This document shows positions 11,481-23,811 of a stretch of 64,000 bases of DNA, piece after piece; the stretch's first letter is position 1, and the number at the start of each line of letters is the position of its first letter. The notes beneath the pieces were generated by a model. That model did not search any database. It had not been told where the DNA came from and saw nothing but the letters and a program-made list of their open reading frames with translations. The position numbers and the translations under genes were made by a program. The DNA comes from Cycas panzhihuaensis (Eukaryota > Cycadophyta), in assembly GCA_023213395.1 (NCBI GenBank), contig CM041465.1, positions 252,347,741 through 252,411,740 of the forward strand, read 5' to 3'.

Positions 11481-12560
11481 CTTTAATTTTCTCATCATCT
11501 GTTATTAGAGATAATTCGATCGTATATAATTGATTTTTCTAACATTTATAATTAGGTGTCCATTTTTCAGCACACCTGAAACTGAGATTCTTTTTCTGTA
11601 ATTCTTCTTGCTCGGTTCTTGTTCTTTGAAGTAATGGTTTAACTGGCCAAGTAACTCTGTTAGGTACAAGACCAAGTCATATAACTGAAGGGGGATTAGA
11701 ATGAGTATATGGAGGAATATAGGGTCTTGTTCTTGCCTTCCATAATTCATTGATCTTTCCTTCCTCTATTTTGGCTAGTTGTATTGCCTTATTCAGATCC
11801 TAAGGTTCTTGAATTTTAACATGGGCTTGGATTTCTATTATCAGACCACTTATATATAGTTGGATAAGTCAATTAGGTAGAATATCTTCTAACACATAGA
11901 TTAGCCTCGTGAATTCTACATTGTATTCTTCCACAGAACCCGTTTGCTTTAATTTTCATAACTCATAATAATAATCACGATTAGATACGGTTTCAAATCT
12001 CTCAATGAATAAACACATGAATTCTTTCCATGTAGGTAATTGATCTCAAAAAGAGGTTCGTTCAAGACACTGCCACCATTCACACGCTATACCATCCATG
12101 TGTAGAGTGGCTATCAGAACTTTCTCTACTGGCTCAATCTCCATTAAATGGAAATAGTTTTCCATTTGTTGTATCCACACTCTCGGTTCATGTGATTTTT
12201 GCTCCAAACTGAAATGTTGTATAGTAATTTTTTCTAACTTTTTCTTTTTCTATATTTGAATACTTTGTAGGCAGTTGAAGTAAGCTTGAAAACCTACTAT
12301 CTTGTGTTCTTCAGGAGTTAAATTACGATATTTGTTAAGATGCTTTCTGATATCCTCATTTAAAAAATTAATCGGCGATAATTAAGGCTCCAACTAGTTT
12401 CTTGTAGTTTGATGTCTAATATGTGATTGACGACTCGTTGCATCATCTTCTTAATCTGGCACAATCATATCCTCCTTCTTACTAGTCACTATGATTGTTA
12501 GTTTATCTAAAATTTGGTGTAAAGTATGATTCAAGAGAACATATAACGTTTGGACCACAA
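11481..12560 (-). pseudogene. Gypsy G gag, 5' end missing
   Basis: On the minus strand near 11575-11530 a FRCAEKWTPNYKC segment matches the CCHC knuckle of Ty3/Gypsy Gag (usual form CFxCxEKWxPGHxC), with changes in the zinc ligands. Upstream (12250-11780) are broken pieces of the retrotransposon-gag domain. The sequence runs to about 12560-12594 without a start codon or 5' LTR. Confidence 0.65.
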
Positions 12561-12594
12561 TGTGGACTGCTTGAGTGATTGGTTTAATTAGCAT

Positions 12595-14600
12595 CACAGC
12601 CAACTGCCTTAGTATACAAAACACCTAAAGAAGTATGGTTTGGTAAGAAACCATCTCTTAGTCATCTTAGAGTTTTTGGTTGTGAAGCTTTTGTGTATGT
12701 TCCTAAATAGCAAAGGACTAGGGTTGATTTTAAAACACAAAAGACTTTTTTCATTAGTTATGGTGATGGTGTTAAAGGGTATAAGTTTCATAACCTTGAA
12801 ACACAAAAGGTTATGTATTTCTATGATGTTGTCTTTAGAGAGGAGTTTAAGTTTCTAAAGCAAGATGAAGAAACAAAGGAGGAACACTTTAAGAAGGTAC
12901 AATTTGAAGTAAGGAACGAAGATTTTACATCATAATATAAGTCAGCTAAAGAGGAAGAACCAGTTGTAGAGGTAGCTCAACCTCAAGAACCCCACATATT
13001 GAGGAGATCAACTCGTGAGAGAAGATAGCCTAATAGGTATATTCTTAAAGACTTTCGTCATTCCTCTTTTGTTTTATCTGCTATAGATGATGATCTAGGT
13101 ACTATTCGGGAGGCTCTAGAGTCAAAAGAGAGCCAACTCTAAATGAAGGCCATGCAAGAAGAAATGATAACCTTGGACAAAAATAATACGTAGGATTTGG
13201 TGGATCTGCTTGATGGCAGAAAACCTATTGATAACAAATGGATCTTTAAGAAGAAGTTCTAGGCAGATGGTACTGTGGAAAAGTACAAAGGCTCGCTTGG
13301 TAGCAAAGGGCTATTCCGAAGTCAAAGGAATGGATTTTGGTAAGGTATTTTCTCATGTTGCAAAAGTTGCTTCAATTCGATTTTTATTAATTATAGCAGC
13401 TGCTTATGACCTTGAAGTAGATAAAATGGATGCGAAGATTACATTTCTTCATGGTGACCTCGAGGAAGAAATTTATATATTACAACCTAAAGGGTTTGAA
13501 GTTGTAGGGAAGGAGAATATGATATGTAAGTTGAAGAAGTCATTATACGGCTTAAAACAGTCACCAAGGATATGGTACCAAAAGTTTGATTCACATATGT
13601 TGGTGGATGGTTTTATGCATATCAAAGCAGATCATTGTATTTATTATGAACAAGTTGGTGATCATTTTATTAGTAACAATAAAGGAATGAACCAACTTGT
13701 GAAAGATCAACTAGCATCTCACATTGAGATCAAGGACCTTAGTGCTACACATTTTATTTTGGGCATTGAGATTAAAAGGAATAGGAGAAACAGGAAGATT
13801 TGGCTTAGCCAAAGACGGTATATTGAGATAATATTACAACAATTCAAGTTACAGGATAGTAAACCAATTAATGCTCCTCTTCATACTGGTTTAAAATTAT
13901 CAACTGAATAATGCCCAAAGACTCACTAAGAAGTTGAAGACATGGCATTCGTTACTTATGCTAGTGCTCTTAGTAGCCTGATGTATGTAATGGTTTGCAC
14001 TCAACTAGACATTGCCCATGCAGTGGGAGTAGTTAGCAGGTATATGTCGAACCTAGGTAGGGAGCATTGGGTGGTTGTGAAAAGGATTTTTAGGTATCTA
14101 CGAGGTACATCAGACTATGGAATTTGCTATTAAGGAGATCCCATGGAGAGCAGAACAATGAAACTGAGAGGTTTTATTGATGCTGATTAGGCTAGAGATC
14201 TTGACAGTTGAAGATCTACAAGTAGGTATGTTTTTACCCTTTGTGGTGGCGCAGTCAGCTAGATGAGTAAAAAACAATAAGTTGTTACATTTTCTAGCAT
14301 AGAAGCAGAGTATATAGTAGCTACTCATACATGTAAGGAAATAATTTGGTTACAAAGATTATGCACAGATATTGGCTTTAAGTAAGATGCTATGAGAATA
14401 GATTGTAATAGTCAAAGTGCAATGTACCTAGCAAAGAACCCTATTTTTCATGTTCAGTCAAAGCATATTGATGTGCAATTCCATTTTGTGAGGAAAATAG
14501 TTCAAGATCACAAGGTAGATTTGTATAAGATTGCTACACAAGAGAATGTTGCTAACTCATTGACTAAGATTATTAGCACATAAAAATTTAGATGGTGTAG
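12595..14600 (+). pseudogene. Element B pol, second copy (integrase end, RT, RNase H)
   Basis: From 12601 the sequence matches 6291 onward at about 90 percent by eye and continues past the point where the first copy stops. RT: a 233-codon open stretch at 13210-13911. RNase H: 13942-14580 with the SSIEAEYI motif near 14290, NSQSAMYLAKNP near 14405, KHIDVQFHFVRK and SLTKIIST at the end. The open RT stretch lacks the catalytic YVDD box through an in-frame 36-base deletion at about 13670 relative to copy one. Stops remain near 13260, 14131 and 14190. Confidence 0.87.
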
Positions 14601-14667
14601 AATTAAAATGGGTGTTTGTGATTTTGGCACTAAGTGGTTATGTATGTAGGTTTTCTTGTAAAGTGTT

Positions 14668-14682
14668 CAACAAGTGGGAGAT
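14668..14682 (+). promoter_or_regulatory. Polypurine tract of element B
   Basis: CAACAAGTGGGAGAT lies directly before the 3' LTR. The GTGGGAGA core is the expected plus-strand primer position. Confidence 0.65.
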
Positions 14683-15186
14683 TGTTAGATATGTTGAACA
14701 CTTTGCAAGTGTTACATGGGTATAGGCATTACACCCAAGCCCCTTTATGCGGTCTGGGGGCTCGTTATAAGGCCCCTAGCTGGGGGTTCTTGGGGGCTAG
14801 TGGCCCCCCAGGCGAGGGTTTGGGGGCGAGAGCCCCCGAGAAAAATTTTTGGGTGTCTTATGGGGGTCTTTTGTCAGCCCATGGTTTATGCCCATTATAT
14901 TATAAAACCGCAAGGTGGTATCTTATAATATTGTATCTATATATTCTTATGTAATGGCACATGTAACATGATGATGATATGGTCGTGGATGAGTCAAGGA
15001 GAAGAGTTGGGGTTCATTCATCTCTATAATTCTTTAGTTATTGCTCTGATTAATAAAAGATCTATGCTTAGACATGAATCTCTCGATGTTCTTTGTTGAG
15101 TGCTTAATTTATTTATGTTATTTATTCTTTGTATGGTTTAGAGTTCTATTATCACATTACTTCTGCAGTTATATATTTTCTCTTCA
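14683..15186 (+). repeat. 3' LTR of element B
   Basis: A 504-bp partner of 3794-4298, with the same ends (TGTTAGATATG...CTCTTCA) and the same GC-rich module (14740-14840). Differences from the 5' LTR are mostly A/G and C/T. Confidence 0.9.
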
Positions 15187-16117
15187 GTACATACTAGAAA
15201 TTGTAATTACTTGTCTTAAAAGTTAAATGAAGATATATTCAAAGAGTTTAAAATGAAAAATTTAGGACTTATATATTATTTCTTAAGCGTTAAAGTGTAG
15301 CAAGATAGGAAGGGGATATTTATGTCAAAAAAGAATTATATAATAGATATACTGCATAAATTTAACATGGCTAATTATAAGCCACTTTTAACGCCAACAA
15401 AAGTTGGGTTGAAATTGTCCAAGTTTGAGGAGCTTGAATCGCTTAACCTTACACTTTATAGGTAGTTGATTGGGAGCATTATTTACTTACATTTAATTCA
15501 ATTAGATATTATGTATATAGTCAATATAATTACCAAGTTTATTCACGAACCTAAGGTTAAGTATTGGTAAGTAGCCAAAAGGATTCTCAGGTATCTTAGA
15601 GGAACTATTGGATATAGTCTATAGTATAGGTCATCAGAGGGTTACAAGTTAATTAGTTGTATAGACTTAGACTAGGTAGGTTATGTAGATGATAGAGAGT
15701 CCACTTTAGGTTATGCATTTAATTTTAGTTCAACAACAATAGCATGGAGTTTAAAGAAATAGGCAATGATATATCTATCTATTGTATAAGCAAAGTATAC
15801 GGTAGTTGTAGCAGGAACTTGTGAGATAGTTTGGCTTAGGATATTATTTTAGGATTTATAAGAGGAATAGATTAGTCCCACATAACTATTTTATAATAAT
15901 CAAAGTACCATTTAGTGTTTCATGATAGGACAAAGTATATTAAAATATAATATCACTTTATTAAAGAATTAATACAATTAAGTGAGTTGGAGTTGGTTTG
16001 TTATAGTATAGGGGATTGGATAGGAGACATCTTTATAAAGGTACTTGGAAAAATAAAATTCATCAAATTCATAGATAAATTTAGAATCTCCCTAAATAGG
16101 TACTATAGAGTAGAAAT
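15187..16117 (+). pseudogene. Copia element A, 3' part of pol (RT end, RNase H)
   Basis: The sequence resumes the RT of element A after the B insertion (GTACA duplication, then TRNCNYL). It continues with KMKNLGLIYYFL near 15250, IIDILHKFNMANYKP near 15345, LRYLRGTIGYSL near 15590-15620, a degraded AEYVA-type motif (AKYTVVVAGTCEIVWL, near 15790-15840) and FYNNQST near 15890. Stops are mainly TAG. A purine tract and TGTTGAGATAATACCC at about 16118 may mark the start of its 3' LTR. Confidence 0.82.
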
Positions 16118-17500
16118 GTTGAGATAATACCCACATTGGGGGTATTTCCCAAATCTTAGAGGTAACACTTCTCTAACATTTATCAATGTCAGATGATGGT
16201 AGACCTTGAGAGGTGTGCCAAACACTCTCAGTCCTATTTATTTATTTATAGGCTCTAAAGACCCTGGGGTTCATCAATACCACCTTCATCATGAAATACA
16301 TTTGTTATCCTCTAACTTTATCATTTATGTTGAATGTTATTCTTTGATTCCATCATCGCATTTAAAAGGGCTTGCATTAATAACAATGCCTCCATTTCGC
16401 CTTCTAATTCCATAGTCGTATTAATTGTTTAATAAAAAATCTTTGGATTTTAATATAAAATTATAATTTATATCACTAGTAGGATCCCATTCATAAAATA
16501 ATCAATTTGTTATTTCTTATGCAACTAATATATACTTTGTGCAAATACTTCCAAGCATCTCAACAAAATCTTATAAAGTATAACCTAATTATATTTGTAA
16601 GTATCTTAGTTCCATAAAGGCTAGTTACCTTAATTTTTTATGACTAAATTCTTTGGAGAATAGTTTCTTATATTCACCCTGGTCTTTATTTATTTTTTTC
16701 TCTACCATTCCTTGATATTAGATTTATGCTCTTATCTTGAAAGTTGGTTACAAATTTATTTAACTTTATCTTAGCATTAATAACATCATGATAGTTCTAT
16801 AGTGACTTAAAACAAGCATATGCTATGATCCATAAACAGTATCATCATACTCTAACAATTAACTTTTAACCATATATTACTCTACAAGTATTGTAATACC
16901 CATTTTATTATTATAGCTTAATCTTTATTATTTCTTCTCTATGGATGACTTCATGTGAGGAGGGTTTTTAAGGTAAGTTAGATCTTGAATTGAAAGGGTT
17001 TTAATTCTATCAATAATTTTTTATATGGATTAACTACATTCTCCTTTGGGAGGGGACATCAGATTATAACTTCTAAAAATCTCCTTTTATCTCTTTACTC
17101 ACATGCTTACTCCTTTTGTGACTCCTCTATAAAAGGAAACCATTACCTTGTCCTTGATTTTTTTTATACCCCTTTTAATCCAATTGCCTATCCTCCCCCA
17201 TCAATCTTTTCTTTAGCCTACTATAGCACTTCAATTAATACATGTTTTAGTGGGGAGTAATTTTTATTAATAAGTAACACTAAATCCAATTGACAACAAA
17301 ACCAAATATTGAACATTTTGAGTTAATGTATTACGTAAATTAATTCAATCGTTTAATCACTAATAATGTCCATTATAAATAACGAATTCTTAGAAAACTA
17401 GTTTGTAAAATTATAGGATCACTATTACATTGATTGAATTATAAGACTACCCTAAGAACTCTTATATTTTGGTTTTTATTATATTTTATACTCATACTAA
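16118..17500. other. Possible 3' LTR of element A and AT-rich spacer
   Basis: It begins TGTTGAGATAATACCCACATT and could hold the 3' LTR of A over its first few hundred bases, but no partner LTR was found and no end could be set. The remainder is AT-rich with no open frame or motif I could support. Confidence 0.35.
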
Positions 17501-17517
17501 TAGTTACAATAAATTAC
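17501..17517. repeat. Target-site duplication of the LINE, left copy
   Basis: TAGTTACAATAAATTAC, 17 bp, is repeated exactly at 23967-23983 just after the LINE poly(A). Length and position are typical for target-primed insertion. Confidence 0.93.
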
Positions 17518-17537
17518 CTTGTTAAGTTACTTATTTA

Positions 17538-18186
17538 GGTGTGCTTAGGAGGCAGTAGCGATTGTGGAGCGATTGGAATCGACTACTAGAGTTTCGTAGA
17601 GAACGGGTGGTGGCGCACAGAGTTTTGAAGAACAGGACGATATGGCGTCCCTCGAACGGTGCAAGCATGGTCACCTGGACCGTGCCTAGTGGCTCTGTTG
17701 GGGCTTACCATCCCCATGATCAGACCGTGACAGTAGGAAGACCGCCTGCGAAGCATAACGGGCCATGCTTGGTGTTAAACAGGCCACGAATGAGTTGCAA
17801 AGGTGACAGGGCGAGAGGTGCTCAGAGTTTGCAGGCTAGGGTTCTCCCAATGGTGCGTTGAGACCTGAAGTCCAAGTTACTAAGCCATCCTACAAAAGGA
17901 GTAGGTTGTTGTGATGAGTTTGATGAAACAGTAGAAAGACTGGCTATGAAAGGAGATAGGCCCCGCTCAGAGGAAGACAGACTGTGCAAAAAGACAGACA
18001 GTGAAGGAAAGGCTTTGTATGGTGACGAAGGACGCCCAGAGAAGAACTTGAACGGTAGCTCCCAGACTTGGAAAGGATTGACAAAGAGAATGCTTGTGGT
18101 TGAGTTGGTTTTAATGCCAAGAGCCATGGTGTGTTCCTGCTTCCCTTGTATGGGGTTTTTCTATTACAGTTTATAATTTCTTAAAT
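17538..18186 (+). promoter_or_regulatory. LINE 5' untranslated region with internal promoter potential
   Basis: A CpG-containing, GC-rich 5' stretch before the first plausible ATG (18187). Plant L1 elements usually carry their promoter in this position. The 99-codon open frame here (17562-17861) has no recognisable domain and I treat it as incidental. Confidence 0.5.
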
Positions 18187-19621
18187 ATGGAAAAGGACCA
18201 TAATCCTCAAAATCAGAACCAGAACCCCAACTTTGTCATAGGAGATCCTACTGCAATGTTTTGAAAACAAATGAGGAGGAAACATTTGACTTAACACCTG
18301 TGATTTAGGATAATAAGGTTAGACTGAAAATCCCCTAGGCTCTAGTGGAGAAAACTGAGAAACTATGGGAGAACTGCCTTGTTGGCAGATTCTCAAGACC
18401 TAGACCGGGTCTAGAAACTATTAGGATCTGGACGAGGACTAAATGGAAAACGGTGGGTAGCGTGGAAGTAATAGCCATGCCTAAGGGCTGCGTGCTATTT
18501 AAATTTTCTTCTTATGAAGATATGTCTAGCATTTTGTTAAGGGCCCCATGGATGTTTGGTAGGAAGGCCCTATCTATCGAGAAATGGCATAGGGACTTTG
18601 ATCCATCTGTTCCCAAATCAGACAAGCTCCTATATGGATCCAACTCCCGGGCCTTCCCTTACACCACTGGAACCCTGAAGTATTTAAAGGTATAGCAAAA
18701 GCGATGGGTCCTCTTTTAGCAATAGATTCTGCGACAAAGAACATGAGCAGACTCATAAATGCTAGAATTTACGCCTTGGTCCAGATTGATAAACCCCTCT
18801 TGGATGACATATGGATGGACACAACGGAAGGGAGCTGGGTACATCCATTGATCTATGAGATGGAGTATTTTAGATATTCCACCTACAGAAACTTGGGGCA
18901 TCTACCCCAAAAGTGCCCGGGGGTGCAGCTCTGAAAGGATAAGAAAATAGAGGGTCCCTCAGAACCAAATCCCCAGGAAAAGAAGGAGAAGGAAGAAGGG
19001 GTGGTACTAGAACGTCCAGGCCAAATGGAGGATGTTGAGGCCTCTCACCTAAACCTGGGTTTTGACCCCAATGAGGAGGACAAGCTTCTATAGGAAGGTA
19101 AGTAAGTAGCACAGGTTCTTGCGGCCCCGGGAAGCCTGGATGGTGAGGATGGTATAGGGGACCCCACCCCTGCTGGGGATGCCTCTTTGGCCTAAACTAC
19201 CCTGCCCGAGCCACAGAGGATGCAGGATAAGGAGGTCGTGCTGAGGTTGGGTTTGCCCCCACTGCTTGTAAAGGACCCCTCCACATATATTGAAGATAAG
19301 ATAGCAAAAGAATTAGTGAACCAGGGGTAGTTGGTTGGGGTTAAGGAGCCTATGATGCCCATATTGGAGGACCTAGGGATGCCAAGTCTAGATTCCTTAC
19401 CACAATCGGTTATGTCCCAAAAGAAGCAATCGGATGTGGGAGTTAAGAAGAAGGTAGGGAGGCCACCTTCGAAATCACAAAGAGAGAAAGAAATAGCTAC
19501 CCAAGTAGATCAAGGCACCCAGAAAACTTTAAAGGAAGTTTTCCTAGAAGGGCCTATTCGTAGATCCATAACAGAAGGTAGAGAGCCTCCAAAAGGCGAA
19601 GCTATTGAAGTTTGGAAGTAA
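18187..19621 (+). pseudogene. LINE ORF1 (DUF4283 Gag-like protein with degraded zinc knuckle)
   Basis: The likely start is the ATG at 18187 (MEKDHNPQNQNQNP). The DUF4283 region is clear at about 18335-18600: KLWENCLVGRFSRPRP, then VLFKFSSYEDM, then LLRAPWMFGRKALSIEKW. A half knuckle (GHLPQKCP) is at about 18895-18925, with the first cysteines missing. The C-terminal half is Pro/Lys rich with KKVGRPPSKSQREKE near 19450. The protein would bind LINE RNA. One frameshift near 18260 and several TAG stops break it. It ends TAA at 19619-19621, just before ORF2. Confidence 0.8.
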
Positions 19622-19635
19622 AGAAAGAAAAGATT

Positions 19636-22600
19636 AAAATTATATTGTGGAATATTAGGGGACTCAATGCCCCTTCGAAATAGAGAATTATTAGGGATAT
19701 GGAGAATAGATACCACCCGAACCTGATCTTCTTGCAGGAAACCAAACTAAGCAAGGAGAACGGACCAAGGATTAGGAACAAAATTTGGAAGAACACCGAA
19801 GGTATTGAGATCGACTATGCCCAAGGAGTTGGGGGCTTAATGGTACTATGGAATTCGTCGACATGGTCGGGAGAATTTTTTTTTGCTAAGGATTCCTTTA
19901 TTTCGGTACGGTTAACAAATAAAAGTAACAACAACACATGGCTAGCAATAAACGTCTATGCCCCAAATCTTCAAGAGGCCAAGAAGAGGCTTTGGGATAA
20001 ATTACTAGAGGCCCACAGGGACTGCCAACAACCATGGCTACTGGCGGGGGACTTCAACTCGGTGTTGTCCCTAGGGGACAAGAGAGGTGGCACTAGTGGA
20101 TGGACAATTAGCATGAGCGAGTTCAGTGACTTCCTACAACAGGGGGATCTGAAGGATGTTAAGCTCAGGGGTGCTTCATTTACCTGGTCCAATAAGTGTT
20201 TGGGGGGATGACTTAATTCAAATTAAATTAGACAAGGTGCTGGTCAATTATGATTGGATGAGGTACTTCAATGACTTCACCCTCGAGGCTCTGCTGAGGA
20301 TTAGCTCTGACCATCCTACCCTCTTGCTTCAATTTTCAGATCCAAGTAAATATATTGGGTCACCCTTCAGGTTCAAATTAATGTGGCTTCAACACTCTAA
20401 TCTTCGGAAGAGGATTGAGGAATGGCGGGGAGTTCAAATTAAAGGCCATGCAATGTACAGATTCTCGAAGAAACTAGATTGGGTCAAAAGACAAGTGAAG
20501 GTATGAAACAAGGAAGTAATTCAAAATATATACAAACAGAAGGATAAAACCATCCGTGAACTGAAAGAAATAGAGGACAGGATCGAATGGATGGGCAGAT
20601 CCCTAGAGCTAGATAAGACAAAGAAGGAGCTGGCTGAGGCCCTGGAGGAGATTCTCACCAAAGAGGAAATCCATTCGAGACAAAAATCCAGGGTTCTGTG
20701 GCTGGCTAAAGGAGACAGAAACACTAAATTTTTCCATATGACCACAGCCAAACATAGAGCAAGCAATAGAATTATCAGTCTTCAAAAGGAAGATGGCTCA
20801 GTAGTAAGTTCGTCAGAGAGTATGAAGGAGTTGGCTAGTGAATATTTCAAGGACTTATTTACTGAGCCGCAGGATGGGGATGAGGATAGAAGGAAGGACT
20901 TCCTAAACAATATCCCCAGTCTGGTGAATGAAGCTCAAAATGCTCAACTGACAGCTCCGTTCACCCTGGATGAAGTCAGGGTAGCTCTCTTGGTATGAAG
21001 AAAGATAAAGCTTCTGGCCCCGATGGATTTCCACTGGGGTTTTTTCAAGAGTTTTGGGATATTATTAAGGGGGATCTTATGGAAGCTTTGCATGAGTTTT
21101 ATGTAAACAAAAAGATTCTGTAGGAATGGTAGACTACATTCCTCATTCTCATCCCTAAAAAAGAAGGGGTAAAAAGGATGGAAGAGTTTTGCCCCATCAG
21201 TCTCTGCAATGTTAAATACAAGATTATAACCAAGGTTTTAGTCATTAGATTAAAGAAAATTATGCCAAACATTATCTCCCATAATCAAGATGATTTTCTC
21301 CGAGGCAAGCAGATTTATGATGGTTATATTGTAGTCCACGAAACAGTTCACTCAGCCGCAGAAAGGAAGGAGCCCGTGATGCTCATCAAGATTGACCTCA
21401 TGAAGGCCTTCGATAGGGTCTCCTGGGAGTGCTTGCTAGATTGTCTAGAGGCATTTGGCTTTGGGGAACCTTGGCGGTCTTGGATAAAGCTGTGTATCGG
21501 CAACCCGCAATTCTCAGTTATTATCAATGGATCATCTTCCATCTTTTTTCCTAGTTTTAGGGGGCTGAGACAGGGTGACCCCCTCTCTCCATTCCTGTAC
21601 ATCACGATGGCTGGATTGTTGGGTAGAACCCTGGAGTCCGCTAGGAGGCAAGGGATTATAAATGACATTAAACTAACATCTGGGTTGGATAATGTGGCCC
21701 ACCATCAATTTGTGAACGATAATATTTTCTTAGGGAAGGCTACTGTAAGAGAGGCATCCAAATTCAAGGAGATTTTAGGGCACTTCGAGAAGGCCACGAA
21801 CCAGAAGATAAGTCTGAATAAGAGTAATGTCTTTTTCATAAATACCCTAAGTCGTATCCAAGGTAGGATCATCAGAATTCTAGATGTGGGTATTAAAAAG
21901 CTCCCCACAACTTACCTCGGTTTGCCTCTCTTTATTGGAAAGATGACCAAAGATATGTGGAACCCCCTTATCGACAGGATGCAAAGGAAGTTGGCGGGTT
22001 GGAAAGGTGCCCTTTTAAGTTTAGCTGGAAAACTCCAGCTAGTTGCTTCTATGCTTCATAGCATTCCAGTTTTTTGGATGTCCATCTTTAGAGTTCTGCC
22101 GAGAATCTCAGACACTATTGAATCCATCCAGAAGAGATTCCTCTGGTCTAGGATAGAAAGCAAGGATAGGATACATCTGGTGAGTTGGAGCAAAGTCTGT
22201 ACTCCAAAATGGGCCAGTGGCCTCAATCTGAGAAGGCTTTCTCCCTTCAAAGTTGGGCTGGCGATTATTCAAAGGAGGAGAGAGACTATGGGAGAAGATC
22301 CTATCAAGAAAATATATTCAAGGGAGCTCTCTTATAGATAACAATGCTTCGCCGGTTGGTTCAACCGTCTGGTGGAGCATCCTTAAAGCATGGAAAGCTA
22401 TCAGGGACGGCCTAAAATGGAGATTGGTAGATGGCAACTCCATAAGATTTTGGGAGGATGCGTGGTGTTGCGACAAGGCTCTAAAGGAATACCCAGACCT
22501 GGAGCCTATCATGGGTCCTTATGTCAGGCATTACGACAAACATGTAAAAGATTATTAGACCAGAAGTGGAAGAAATAGGGACTGGAGGAATTTTGAGGAA

Positions 22601-23811
22601 ATCCAGGGTGAAAGAAGATTGCAGGAGGGTCTTAATAAGATCAAAAGGGTTCTAGGTAAGAGTTACATCCCTAGAATGCCTTCGCTGGATTCGATTGTGT
22701 GGCCATTGAGTTCGTCCAGGGAATACACCATTAAACAGGGATACCACTACTTATACCTAACAAGAGGGGACCAGAGTAATCCAATATTAGAAGGTGTTTG
22801 GAGGCTCCCTCTCATCCCTAAGATAGTTATCTTCTAGTGGACTTGTCTCATGAATAAAATACTCACTGTAGATAACCTCAAAAAGAGAGGGCTTTTGTTG
22901 GCCAATATATGTATACTATGTTGCAAAGAAGAGGAATCTATGGACCATATCTTCCTTGAGTGTCCTTTCACAAGGGAGGTATGGAGGATGCTGCTTGAGA
23001 AATTGGAGGTGTGTTGGATATTCTCGGAAAAGACTGTTGACTTTTGGCTTGCTTGGCAAAGCCCATTTAGAAGTAGAATCTTAAGCTGTATCTGGAAGAG
23101 TGCACTTCTGATACTGGCGTGGAACATTTGGAAAGAGAGGAACCGAAGGATTTTCTAGGCGAATCAGATGGACCAGATAGCCACCTTTAATAGAATCTAT
23201 ATGGACATCAGAGAAAACATCAAAAACATTAAAGAGAAGCACATAACTCTAGCTAAGAACAGGATTCTGCTTAAATGGGGCTTAGAGCCTGTATTTGAGG
23301 CGGCAAAGCCCAGATGTAGCAGCTGGACGCCTCCGGAGGGGCCCTGGATTAAAATCAACTTCGATGGGGCGGCAAAAGGGAACCCCAGAGAAGCTGGGGG
23401 AGGGGGAATTTGCAAGGACAACAAAGGTACCCCCATTTGGGCCTTTGCGGATTATTACGAATACCAAACGAACCACTATGCGAAAATGCATACTATGCTC
23501 AAAGCCCTAGACTTAGCTCTCGAAGGGGACATTCAGCAACTGGTAATTGAGGGGGATTCAGAGGTAGTTTTAAACATGCTGAAAGGTGTGGCCTCCCACA
23601 CTGGAGATTCCAGCGCATAATCAATGATGCCAAGGAGATCATTAAGGGATTAGCAGATGTTTATATAAGGCACGCCTTGAAAGAAGGTAACAAAGTAGCT
23701 GATTTTTTGGCAAACTGGGGGGTGAGGTACAAGAAAGATCAAGTGTGGAGGTGTGATTTTCCTAGAGACCTCATGGTTCTAGTAGAGAAGGATATGGTCC
23801 GTAGCAACTAG
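19636..23811 (+). pseudogene. LINE ORF2 (endonuclease, reverse transcriptase, RNase H)
   Basis: Domains in order: APE-type endonuclease (ILWNIRGLN near 19650, IFLQETK near 19730, AGDFNSVLS near 20045, SDHPTLL near 20310); RT (MLIKIDLMKAFDRVSW near 21380, GLRQGDPLSPFLY near 21565); zf-RVT (CILCCKEEESMDHIFLECPF near 22910-22970); RNase H (INFDGAAKGNP near 23355, IEGDSEVVLNML near 23550, HALKEGNKVADFLANWG near 23670). The RT catalytic box reads FVND at about 21709-21720 instead of FADD. The second RNase H acidic residue region reads YAKMH, with Lys where Glu is usual. Frameshifts lie near 20205, 20995, 22280 and 23600. The final stop is at 23809-23811. Confidence 0.9.

Larger units (their letters stand above)
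7791..12594 (-). mobile_element. Ty3/Gypsy chromovirus G, 5'-truncated, minus strand
   Basis: Read on the minus strand, domains run gag (about 12540-11480), protease (about 11400-11080), RT (about 10900-10000), RNase H (about 9990-9529), integrase (about 9450-8400) and chromodomain (about 8230-8040), then polypurine tract and a 233-bp 3' LTR. Protease-RT-RNase H-integrase is the Gypsy order, and the C-terminal chromodomain marks a chromovirus. The left edge is a clean LTR end. The right edge lies inside gag with no 5' LTR and no clear target duplication. Confidence 0.85.
3794..15186 (+). mobile_element. Ty1/Copia element B, composite (contains Gypsy G and a duplicated pol segment)
   Basis: Bounded by two LTRs of about 505 bp and a 5-bp target duplication, inserted into the RT of element A. 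Internal order: 5' LTR, primer site, gag, protease, integrase, RT and start of RNase H (to 7790), then minus-strand Gypsy fragment G (7791 to about 12594), then a second copy of the integrase C-terminus, RT and RNase H (about 12595-14600), then the 3' LTR. The LTRs differ at roughly one position in ten, mostly transitions, so the insertion is old. The duplicated arrangement is not a simple insertion; see findings. Confidence 0.88.
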
